Of a DNA stretch of 64,000 nucleotides, positions 50,606-59,436 are shown piece after piece (the stretch's first letter is position 1; every line of letters starts with the position of its first letter). A model generated the notes under the pieces. That model ran no database searches and was not told where the DNA came from. It saw only the letters and a program-made list of their open reading frames with translations. The DNA lies in the NCBI RefSeq assembly GCF_000328475.2, contig NC_026479.1, forward strand, positions 1,550,001 through 1,614,000, in the 5' to 3' direction. Made by a program: the position numbers and the translations under genes. This DNA comes from Mycosarcoma maydis (lineage: Eukaryota; Basidiomycota; Ustilaginomycetes; Ustilaginales).

Positions 50606-51571
50606 ATGACAGCAACATCGTCCTACATTCCTCCGTCCTTCGGTCATCCAGGTGTGAGTATCTCGTATCGACCCAAGCATCTGCTCGGCTCTTGTTCCAC
50701 CGCGCCTGCCACTGTTCCCATCATTACCGTCGCCGTGCCTCCGGCCTCGATCCATCACATCTTTGCACATCGACAATGGCGAGCTGGTATGCTCATGAGC
50801 GACGCTCTGCTCTCCTCTGCCTTCTCCACCTCTGACCGATGCATCCTCGAACTCGGCGCAGGTACCGGTCTACCGTCTATCACCGCCGCTCTTCTCGCTA
50901 CGCCTACCATTGTTGTCGCCAGCGACTACGACGAGCCCTTGCTCGTAAAAGAGCTTCGTGATAACGTAAAACGAAACGTGTCTACAGGGTGCAAAGTGGT
51001 CGGTCACATCTGGGGCAAAGACACGGAAGAATTGTTGGACTGTCTACCAGCACATGTCAAGGCGTTTGATTCGATCCTGCTCGCCGACTGCATGTGGGAT
51101 CCACTGAGCCATGCGGATCTGCTCAAGACTCTGCTCAACGTGCTAGCGAGGCACCAGGATGCGAGGGTGAATGTGGTTGCAGGCTTGCATACCGGCAGGG
51201 ACAAGGTGACCTCTTTTATCAGAAGAGCGTACAGAGCAGGATTGAGACTAGCTCGCGTGGAGAATGCTCGTGTATGGCCACAACTATCGCCAGAACTGCA
51301 CCGAAACGATCCAGATGTGGCGAGAGCGGGTAACGAGGCTTTCGAGCATGCGCAAGATCGTATCCTTGAACTCGAGGTTGGTGGCAACACGCCGTTGCAG
51401 CTACAGCATGTCGACGCAGCGACCCAAGCGCACGCGCACAACGACGACGAACCCAGGCTTACCGGCAACCGACGCAGCTTCCTCATCGAAGGGTATGGAG
51501 ACGACGCCGAGGGAGATGTCAAGCTCCGAAACCGCTGGTTGACCGTCTGGAGTCTCGAATGGGCTTCTTGA
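50606..51571 (+). CDS. EFM7/NNT1-like protein N-methyltransferase
   Basis: A 321-residue class I methyltransferase of the Methyltransf_16 family. SAM-binding motif I is ILELGAGTGLPSITAALL; then VVASDYDEPLLVKELRDNV, HIWGKDTEELL and FDSILLADCMWDPLSHADLL follow in the order of yeast Nnt1/Efm7, which methylates the N terminus and Lys2 of eEF1A. The C terminus LRNRWLTVWSLEWAS matches the usual RWLTVW-like ending. The N-terminal acidic/Pro segment of Efm7 is shortened here. Start ATG at 50606 (MTATSSYIPPSFGHPG). The call to EFM7 rather than another protein methyltransferase of the family is by motif order, not a search. Confidence 0.75.
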   Translation: MTATSSYIPPSFGHPGVSISYRPKHLLGSCSTAPATVPIITVAVPPASIHHIFAHRQWRAGMLMSDALLSSAFSTSDRCILELGAGTGLPSITAALLATPTIVVASDYDEPLLVKELRDNVKRNVSTGCKVVGHIWGKDTEELLDCLPAHVKAFDSILLADCMWDPLSHADLLKTLLNVLARHQDARVNVVAGLHTGRDKVTSFIRRAYRAGLRLARVENARVWPQLSPELHRNDPDVARAGNEAFEHAQDRILELEVGGNTPLQLQHVDAATQAHAHNDDEPRLTGNRRSFLIEGYGDDAEGDVKLRNRWLTVWSLEWAS

Positions 51572-51720
51572 TCCGCCGACGCATCCATCGGCACAGCGCT
51601 CCATCGCACAGTAATGGCAATGTGGAAACTAATGCGAAATGTCGTTTGTTGACTGTGCCCTTGCTTTCTTTCTTTTGGTTGTCTCGTGTGTGCGAGTAAC
51701 AGTGCACACGCTTGGCTGCG

Positions 51721-52587
51721 ATGCCTCTGGTTGTCACGGCGGCGGCGGCGGCTGCGACCAGACGATCGATGCTCGCCTCGAAGCGCAAACCGGCACGCAT
51801 GCTGACAGGTTCAGCGACGAGAGCCAGTCTGGAATCGCCCATCTTCTGCCGCTCTCTAGCACGCAGCTTGAGTCCTAGGATCTCATGCGTTGGCATTCGA
51901 ACGTTGAGCACCACCTGCTTGCGTCTCAACAAGGCGCAAGCTCCAGCCACCTGCCCCGCTCCATCCGACAGCAAAGTACTGGCGACGTACGACGGGCCGC
52001 TTGCACGAACATTTACGCGGCTCAAACTGTTTTCGCTCGGCTCGCTCGGTCTGGCTACGATCCTGACACCGATCCTGCTGCTTGCACCCGGCGAAATCTC
52101 GATGGCAGGACGGTTGGGACTCTCACTCACAGCGCTTGCCACGTCCGGCGTGTCAACCGCGCTAATCGCGTGGATTGGAACCCCGTACGTCGGCACGATG
52201 CGACTACTCGAACCCAACCGCAACCAAGTCATCATGGAACTCAACACCGTCTCATGGAGACTCAGACCTCAACGTACACTCGTGTATCAGCCCGAATTCC
52301 TACGTCCCACTTCGCGACCCTTCGCCACTTGGGAAATCACCAACAATCCCTCTGCCCTCTGTCTCGACGATGCACACAAGATGCACATCAAGATCGCGGA
52401 AACATTCGATGTCAAATCAGGTACCAGTCTGGGCGAATGGATGGTAAAGTACGACACGCATGCAAACCAAACCACGCAAACAGATCGGGCCAAAGCAGTA
52501 GCCAACGTCCAAGTGAGAGGCAAGCCAACGAGGTACTTTAACGTGCACGAGGAGCTGTTGGACGAGAATTGGCAGGTGCTCGGTTAG
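51721..52587 (+). CDS. TMEM70-like mitochondrial membrane protein
   Basis: A 288-residue protein with a long Ala/Arg/Ser-rich N terminus suggestive of a mitochondrial presequence (MPLVVTAAAAAATRRSMLAS). The TMEM70/TMEM223 pattern follows: ATYDGPLARTFTRLKLFSLG, a hydrophobic segment LGLATILTPILLLAPG, a second (SLTALATSGVSTALIAWIG) and TPYVGTMRLLE. In animals TMEM70 promotes ATP synthase c-ring assembly; whether the fungal protein does so is unknown. Start ATG at 51721 (the frame extends three codons further from a TTG). Lies 149 nt after the methyltransferase on the same strand. Confidence 0.65.
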   Translation: MPLVVTAAAAAATRRSMLASKRKPARMLTGSATRASLESPIFCRSLARSLSPRISCVGIRTLSTTCLRLNKAQAPATCPAPSDSKVLATYDGPLARTFTRLKLFSLGSLGLATILTPILLLAPGEISMAGRLGLSLTALATSGVSTALIAWIGTPYVGTMRLLEPNRNQVIMELNTVSWRLRPQRTLVYQPEFLRPTSRPFATWEITNNPSALCLDDAHKMHIKIAETFDVKSGTSLGEWMVKYDTHANQTTQTDRAKAVANVQVRGKPTRYFNVHEELLDENWQVLG

Positions 52588-52940
52588 AAACGATCTGGAA
52601 TGCCTCAATGCAACCGTTGATTGGTGCGCTTGATCGCCCTAGTTTGCATGAGAATCTGAGTGCGACAGTCACATGAGTGGGTGCGACCATCGTGCGTGTT
52701 TCTAACGAGAGCGAGAATAGGAAAAAGACGACACTTGGAGTGCACGGATCGTGCGCCTACACAGTCAGTCACAGGCGCTCATCGCCGCGTGTACGATTGA
52801 TGCATTGGCATTGTAATATGAACGACGACGACGCCTCAAGATTCGATACAGGCCAGTTTTGTGAGTGCAGTTTCCATCCATATGCTGTCACTCTCTGGTA
52901 CCTTTGCATTCCTGGCTGGGCTTGCTCGGTGCTGTGCGAC
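52588..52940. other. Convergent spacer TMEM70-like / ARPC3
   Basis: About 350 nt of 3' flanks; nothing recognised. Confidence 0.5.
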
Positions 52941-53580
52941 TCACGTTAGACTCTTGCCCATGAACCGTCTCTTGGTGAAAGCCAGCCACCATTTGCTAGG
53001 CGTTCCATCGTGGAAGACCTTGTCGACGAGTCTCGCCGCTGTTTCCTGTCTGACCTGTGTGAGGTAGCTTCTCAACGCATCTGCATCCGCTCTGGATGCA
53101 GGCGGAGCATACAGGCTGTTGAGCGGGAAATTCGCATCTCCTGGCAGCGCAAAACTATCGACCGAGTACGTGGCGAGTTGCTTTTGCGCTTCGTTCGTCG
53201 ACCAAGCCACTTTGGACGAAGCGATCTTGGTGAGACAGTCAGAGATGAACAGGATCAGGTAGATCAGCACACGGTCGGCGGGACCCTTGATTTCAAAGTT
53301 GCGGAACAGCGAGTTGGCACGGAACAGGTCGATGGCTTCGTCGATGATGTCGGGGCGTGCAGGGTCGATCAGAGGTGGAGCGGGTCCTCGCGTGCGCGAT
53401 CGGATGGGCAAGACCGACATGGACCCGATCAGCCGCACATCTGGCTCCTCATTGTACGATGAATGATAGGCCTACCAACGACGCAACCGAACCACAAAAC
53501 ACAGGACAAGATATATAAGACGGTCAGTACAGAACATGACTGTCCGAGCATCCACAGCTTCATTATATACTGACTGGCAT
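52941..53580 (-). CDS. ARC18: Arp2/3 complex subunit ARPC3 (p21), with 6-nt first exon
   Basis: ARPC3/Arc18 of the actin-nucleating Arp2/3 complex. Exons 53575..53580 (codons Met-Pro only) and 52941..53471, joined across a 103-nt intron (GTCAGT donor, GGTAG acceptor). The product is 178 residues, the same as yeast Arc18, and begins MPAYHSSYNEEPDVRLIGSM, the conserved start of the family; without the tiny exon the frame has no good start. Other blocks: IIDEAIDLFRANSLFRNFEI, KGPADRVLIYLILFISDCL and WWLAFTKRRFMGKSL. The GTCAGT donor is not the commonest form, which is the weak point of the model. Confidence 0.9.
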
Positions 53581-54192
53581 GATGATCCCGCTACGATTCT
53601 CCGTTTCCGTGTGTCTCGGCGCAGAAGGTTGGGGTTTGCTAGACGAAATAGCCGACCAAATAAAAAGTAGGAAGGCAGCGCGGGGTGCGACGGTAACGTT
53701 GGAAAGTGCTTGCCGATGGTGCTTGCGCGTCGAGCTGGTGCAGTGGATACGAGACGGTGGCAATGAGCAAGATCCGTATGTGGTGGATGTGGAACCAAAG
53801 ACGTTTGTTTGATATGATCGACAGCACACACAACTCCACTTGTCTTCGCCGCTCGAAGCTGTGCAAGCGCGCCGATTTCAATTCACGAATCGTGGATGTG
53901 GATTTCTTGCATGGCTCGACCGTTGTTTCGCGACGCCGTCACAGGTCGTGGATCACCGATGCTGCAAAACCACTGTTGGATCCTTCCTCCGCACATCTCG
54001 AGTCCCTCTCGAAACATCCTTTAACGATCGTGAATCACAAATCACGAATCACGCATCACGAATCAAGCCTTGCGCCTGACACTCACGGCTGATCGACTTT
54101 TCCATTCCACCATCACCTCTCTCATACCAACCTGAGCCACCTAGCCAATTTCCAACATCTGTACGCTCCACATCACGCAGAGCTATTCAATC
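53581..54192. promoter_or_regulatory. Divergent promoter region ARPC3 / GON7-like
   Basis: About 610 nt with heptamer copies (54028-54065). The plus frame 53579..53812 has no recognised domain. Confidence 0.45.
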
Positions 54193-54537
54193 ATGAGCGT
54201 CCTCACTGCGCAAATCCACATCGACGCTTCTTCGTCTTGCTCGCATCCGCTCCCGCCCTCTCCGCTCCCGCTCGACTCCAGCTCTCTCTCGCCCAGCACC
54301 GAACTTCGGCTTCCTCTCCCCACTAACCCCTCCTCCTCCAACAGCTACAGCTACAGCAAACCCCAAACCCTCTCCCACCTAGCAGATGCGATCGACACCA
54401 CACGTGCCAATCTCAACCAAATCCTAACCTGCTGGAAGGAATGGGCCGGCAAAGAACTTCCTTCCAACAACCACGCCCACCTCAACTCTCAAAATGAGCT
54501 AGAAGACGACGAGCAAGATGACCAAGACGACGAGTAG
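54193..54537 (+). CDS. Small acidic protein, possibly KEOPS subunit GON7
   Basis: A 114-residue frame from the ATG at 54193 (MSVLTAQIHIDASSS). N-terminal half Ser/Pro-rich; then a helical stretch LSHLADAIDTTRANLNQILT with EWAGKEL, and a very acidic tail (ELEDDEQDDQDDE). Size and layout (disordered N part, amphipathic helix near IDTTRANLNQILT, acidic end) resemble yeast Gon7, which stabilises the t6A-forming KEOPS complex, but sequence similarity in this family is low and the call is tentative. The gene itself looks real: compact, with codon use like its neighbours. Confidence 0.5.
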   Translation: MSVLTAQIHIDASSSCSHPLPPSPLPLDSSSLSPSTELRLPLPTNPSSSNSYSYSKPQTLSHLADAIDTTRANLNQILTCWKEWAGKELPSNNHAHLNSQNELEDDEQDDQDDE

Positions 54538-54762
54538 CTCTCGGACAGACACAATGTGCATCGACCCCAAAACGACTAGATACCCCCTCGCGCAGCCATT
54601 CAACTTGCATTCTGTCTGCGTAGCCAAACGGCACACACACACCTACGCACACACCCCGACTGCAATACATCGGCAGAAACCGTGTTAAGAGCAGAACCAG
54701 GACTACAATACATAGAGTACAAACGAGCCAACATGCTGTATGGCAGTGATGCTTTCGCTAGA

Positions 54763-54903
54763 TCAGACGGTGGTGGTAGCAGCCTCAGCAGTAGCGAGCG
54801 CAGGGTCGATGGCGGCAGGAGCTGGCTGCTTTGGAGACGACGGAGCAGGATCAACAGGCTCACCAGCGGTAGCAGCGGTCGACTCATCAGCAGCAGCGGT
54901 ATC

Positions 54904-54935
<32 letters not shown>

Positions 54936-56703
54936 GCTCAGCTTTCGAATCAAGGTCGGTGGTTGAGTCACGCTGATCCTCGCCTTCATCGTCAATCTCC
55001 TTCTTGGTTCGACGCGTTCGGATGGTTCGAATGATCTTGTCGAGCGTCTCCTGCCAACCACCGGTGAAGCCGTCGGGCAGGTAGCGCGACTTGATCAGGG
55101 CAAACTGCTGCTTGAGCATGTCCTCGGGCCACTGCCACGTCTCAAACGAGAGATCCTCCCACTTGACCGACTTTTCGGTAAACGTGTCCTGGAAGTTGAG
55201 TCGCTGCAGCAAGATCAGGTCGTCCTCACCGGGAATCCAAACGCTGTGGTCAAGCTCGGCGCGCGTGGGGTGGCGCAAGATGCCACGCACCGCCTGGGTC
55301 GACGCAGCAGCCTCGGCTTCCTCGAGCGAGGTGCCGTAATCCCTCTTTGGGTTGAGGCCGCTGCGATCGACGCGCGAACGAATGTTGGAAAAGAGATTCG
55401 AGTAAACCTTGTAGCTTCGCTTATTGCCCATCTTGTTGGCGATTGCCTTCCACGAAATGACCTCACCCGGGTGCTCTTGCTTGTACTCTTCCAGAGCGGC
55501 GATGACGGCCTTGTCTTCTTGAGCAGTCCAGGTAGGTCCTTCGGCCATCTCTTCCTTGACTTGGAGCTTGACGAAACGCGAAAGCACGTCCTGGTTGAGA
55601 CGGCCCAGACGCTTGGCGACCGAGGCGGCGTCCTCACGCATCTTGCCCATGCGTTCGCGAATCTCATGATCTTCGGCAAGCGTGTAGCGGCCCTGCCTTC
55701 GGAACTGCGACTTGTTGGTGCGCACGTGCAGCCGAACCGCAATGTTGGGACGGCCATCAAGGCGACCGGCGAGATCCTTCCAGAGCTCAGTGTACATCTT
55801 CTCCCAGCCCTTTTCGCGGTAGTTGTAGAGCAATTCCTGGAAGTCTTCCTCGGTGAGCTTCTTAGCCTTCATAAACTCGGCAATTCCGTTTTTGATCTTG
55901 TCCTGCTCGTCAGTGGAGAAGCGACCCTTTGTATACTGAAGACCGATGGTCCTCTCGAGCTTGGCAAGCATGTCGGACGAGTAGACGCGTTCGACGAGCA
56001 GCTCGCGACGAGAGAGACCCTTGAGCTCCTCGATGGCGGCTTCTTCGGACATCTTGGGGCGTCGACCGCGTCGCTCGCCATCTTGACCCGCCTCACGTTT
56101 GGCCTTCTTGGCCGAGGGAGGCGCGTTGGGGTCTTTCCTGGGGCGACGCGCTTGCGCTTGACAGGTTCGCCGGTGGCAGATTNNNNNNNNNNNNNNNNNN
56201 NNNNNNNNNNNNNNNNNNNNNNNNNNNNNNNNNNNNNNNNNNNNNNNNNNNNNNNNNNNNNNNNNNNNNNNNNNNNNNNNNNGCACCAAGGGAGGAGGAG
56301 CGTCGGCGTTGGCGTCGGCGTTGGCGTCGGCGGCCGTGGTGGTGGTGGTAGCGGCGGCGGCGTCAGCGTCAGCATCGGCAGCGAGGGAAGCGGCGTCGGC
56401 GGCTTCAACCTCGGCGTCGAGGGAAGGATCGATGGGAAGACGCGTAGCCGAGGCAACGGCTGAGACGGCCTGTGCAGCGGAGGCGGCAGCTACGGTGGCG
56501 GCATCCTTCTCGGCTTGCTCACGTTCGAGACGTTCGCGTTCCTTGCGCTCGTTCCTTTGGCGTTCCTTGCGCTCCTTTTTTTCGCGTTTGCGTTCCTTCT
56601 TGGCAGCGTCGGCTGCGGCGGAAGCGCCATCTTTACCGCCCGTGCTGGGTTGCGCGTCGGCGACTGGGGCGGCGACAGGCTCGGGAGCAATGGTTGCAGC
56701 CAT
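54763..56703 (-). CDS. Myb/REB1-TTF1-type DNA-binding protein, interrupted by assembly gap
   Basis: A protein of at least 646 residues, with 34 codons unknown, like the Reb1/Nsi1/TTF1 class that stops RNA polymerase I and acts as a general regulatory factor. Low-complexity Ala/Glu/Lys-rich N terminus (EKKERKERQRNERKERE), a lysine-rich stretch near the gap, the family region SSDMLAKLERTIGLQYTKG with FSTDEQDKIKNGIAEFMKAK, and a Myb repeat GPTWTAQEDKAVIAALEEYK ... WKAIANKMGNKRS. A second one lies near WIPGEDDLILLQRL ... WEDLSFETW. A poly-Ala/acidic C terminus ends at 54763. Start ATG at 56703. Bases 56183-56282 are exactly 100 N; sequence flanking it at 56083-56182 reads better one frame over (see findings), so the product around the gap is unreliable. 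Confidence 0.75.
56183..56282. other. Assembly gap, 100 N
   Basis: Exactly 100 unknown bases, the usual placeholder for a gap of unknown size. It lies inside the REB1-like gene, so that gene's length and continuity are unknown here. Confidence 0.98.
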
Positions 56704-57453
56704 GGTGTCGAGAGCTAGTTGCAAGAGCGCGAAGCGAAGCGTCAAGCGTCAGCAGACAAGAAGGATGATGGAGGCTCGGGGTGGTGGAGATGCTCAAGAG
56801 CAACACGAATGGATTATGGAAAGCAGCTGTCACTTTTGTCGCGTTGAACGGGGCGAGAGCGAGAAAAAAGGGTTCAGAGAGGGAGCGAGGGAGCGAGGGA
56901 GGATGGAAAATATGAGGGGGAATGGATGTGAGGTCTTTGCTTCGAAACGGTTTGGGGTTTAAATCAAATTTGGAGGCATGAGCGTGGAACGTGGATCGTG
57001 AATCACGAATCACGAATGGAGCTGAGTTTGTGAGATCAGCCAAGTCTAGCACGGAGTTTTTCAGGGATAAGTCGTGAGTTAAGTTAGTTTGCGCATCGTG
57101 AGACTCAGACTCATGACTGGCGTGCTGCCTTGGCAAAGACGGAAAACGACGAGGAAAAAAATTTGCGACCAACGTCGATTTGTTTTGCAGGTGTAACAGA
57201 TTCCTGGCGTTTCGTCAGTGTCTCAAGCACAAAGAGGACCTCACCGACCTCATCGACCTCTTCACGCTTCGTGCTTGGCTGCAGAAGCCGATCCACGATC
57301 ACGAATCGTCGGCGTGTCGCTTACTGTGTCACAGTCAAGTGCGTGCGCGCTCCACGCACCACGCACCACGCACCATACGCGCTTGGTCATCTTGTTAGAG
57401 CGTGTGTCACAGAGCCTTCTGAAAAGGCATCACGGATACGCGTCACTCGCTTC

Positions 57454-57474
57454 AATCACGAATCACGAATCACG
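57454..57474. repeat. Heptamer array AATCACG x3
   Basis: Three tandem copies of AATCACG (the reverse of the ATTCGTG orientation) followed by diverged copies (CGTCAATCGTGAAC). Confidence 0.85.
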
Positions 57475-57950
57475 AATCGTCAATCGTGAACACGAATCAT
57501 GATCGATGAGACAGCCACAACCTGGAAATAACAACCACGGTTGCTTGGGTGTTGCTTGGAAGCTGTCTCTTGATGGCATTCAATGTCACCACATAGCATG
57601 GAGCTTGTTGCCAAGGTAGGCTCTGGCGCCCAAGTCAAACATGTGATTGCGACTGTGACGTTGATGGTGAGCGTCTTAAATCAATCGTGAATGGCATCTG
57701 GTTGAGGCGTCTCGTTGAGAGCTGGGCTTGATGCGGGTCACACGTTAAGATGTATCGAAAACGCGGTGTTTGATTGGGTCAATGGCTGCATTCACGATTC
57801 ATAAACAAGGCAACTACCGAAGCCTCTCGCAACATTCACGATTAGCATAAGCATTTTTCCCGAAAGCAAGTTGTAGCTTGCATCAATAAGATGTCTCGGG
57901 CTGCTCTTACGTGCAGTCCAGGTAGTGCCCAACCGAGCACCGTCAGTACG

Positions 57951-58259
57951 CTAAGCAGTGGTAACGCTAACATCTTCCTCGAATATGATGATAGAGAATG
58001 TATGAGCACCTGAGTATTCGTCGTAAACCTTGATGCACCCCGTGGTTCGAGGGTAGATGTAGTCGACCGATTCCCACTTGGAAGACTGTAGGTGTCCGCA
58101 CAAGTATACTCAATACCTGACAACTTCACCTTCAGCTGCGAGCTCCGAGGAGTATATCTCCCCTGAGGAGTTAGACAGAAAACGTGCTAGCTGAGTTCCA
58201 CTATTCTCCATAAGAATCGCTATGAAAGGTCGGTCTTTTCCTGGTTGTGCCGTTATGCT
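57951..58259 (-). pseudogene. Decayed or unresolved open frame with one internal TGA
   Basis: An unrecognised minus-strand frame of 101 sense codons broken by a single in-frame TGA at 58110-58112. Upstream part: 58113..58259, just after an acceptor-like CTCTTTTCAG, reading SITAQPGKDRPFIAILMENS and on to SELAAEGEVVRY. Downstream part: 57951..58109, reading VYLCGHLQSSKWESVDYIYP with IKVYDEYSGAHTFSIII and EEDV, ending TAG. The other minus frame at 57842..57973 reads hydrophobic (MLALPLLSVLTVLGWALPG), signal-peptide-like. No ATG or donor set gives a clean gene, so it looks like a pseudogene or a gene whose introns I cannot place. Confidence 0.4.
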
Positions 58260-58950
58260 CTGAAAAGAGGTTTCAGCTGGTAGCTGGCTGGGCGAGGCGT
58301 GTTGCTGGCAGTTAGAGTATTCAGACTCTTAATCAGTTGAGGAAACTGGTTGAGCGGAAATCGGCGGCAATAGTAAAATTGGCTAAATTTTCGGGAAGCT
58401 AAGTAAGTTACATGATAATAACTGTGACTGCGAGCATATATATCCAAGTGAGTGTCTAGAGAGGTTCCATGTGTGAGGGGACTGGATGGTCCGAGCGTCA
58501 TAGTGAGCCGAAGCATTCACGATTGAGCGGAAAGGATGTTACTTGTACTGTATATCCAAGTCTTGCGAGCAAGCTTGAGTTACGAGTGGCTCTCGCTGTG
58601 ACAGTGGATGGATGGCCAAGACCCCACAGCACAGCTGGTACAGAACCAGCGGGTTCGACGCCTTGACCATCAAGCATCCGTTGCTGGCCTGCTCGCTTGC
58701 TTGATGAATTATTGATTATTCACGATTTGATTCACCATTTCAAATCATGAATCGTGGATCCAAATCCCAGATTCACAGATTTCGTGATTCCGCACGGTAT
58801 TATTCACGATTATATTACTGGTTTATCTCGACTCGAGGGCCGACGCACTCACGACTACGCCGCCAAGCTGGCCCGCTCGCTTGCGGCCGTCATGAGGTGA
58901 GTCGGGGCTCAATTAAATTATGGATGGCTGGGTTGTGTTTTGCTTTGCTG

Positions 58951-58985
58951 TACTGTACTGTACTGTACTGTACTGTACTGTACTG
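58951..58985. repeat. Pentamer tandem (TACTG)7
   Basis: Seven perfect TACTG units (35 nt) in the GRR1 upstream region. Confidence 0.92.
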
Positions 58986-59436
58986 TGCTGTCTCTTTATT
59001 GATGGTGGTAGTTGGGTGCTCGTCCAGTACGAGTGCCATTTTCGGGCTCCTCCACCAAAATTCACCATCATCGTCATCCTCATCATCATCACGCAGTGAG
59101 ACACGAACACCGCTCCCCTTGTCTCAATTTGCGACCTCGTCTTTTTCCTCATCTCGATCACCCATTCGCACTTGACATCTAGCAACTAGCACTTACCACC
59201 TGGCACTATTCCATCACATCGCATCGCATCGCAATTGATTCTGCCTCTGCTCTCCACCTAACGCACTACTGGCATGACCATTCGTATCATACAACCCTCA
59301 CTCTCCTAACCACCAGTACCGCTCCAAACCCACATTTCGGTAGCTTTCCAGAAGCATCGCCTGGTCGCAGGATCCGCCTTCGTTTCGCATTGCATACACT
59401 CGGCCTCCTCCAACTTGCTGCACTTCAGTTGCAATC

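Larger units (their letters stand above)
56704..59436. other. Intergenic, 2.7 kb, with heptamers and a decayed frame
   Basis: Contains heptamer copies (56995-57016, 57454-57474 and scattered), the decayed minus-strand frame listed separately, and the pentamer array at 58951-58985. No tRNA or recognised gene otherwise. Confidence 0.5.
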
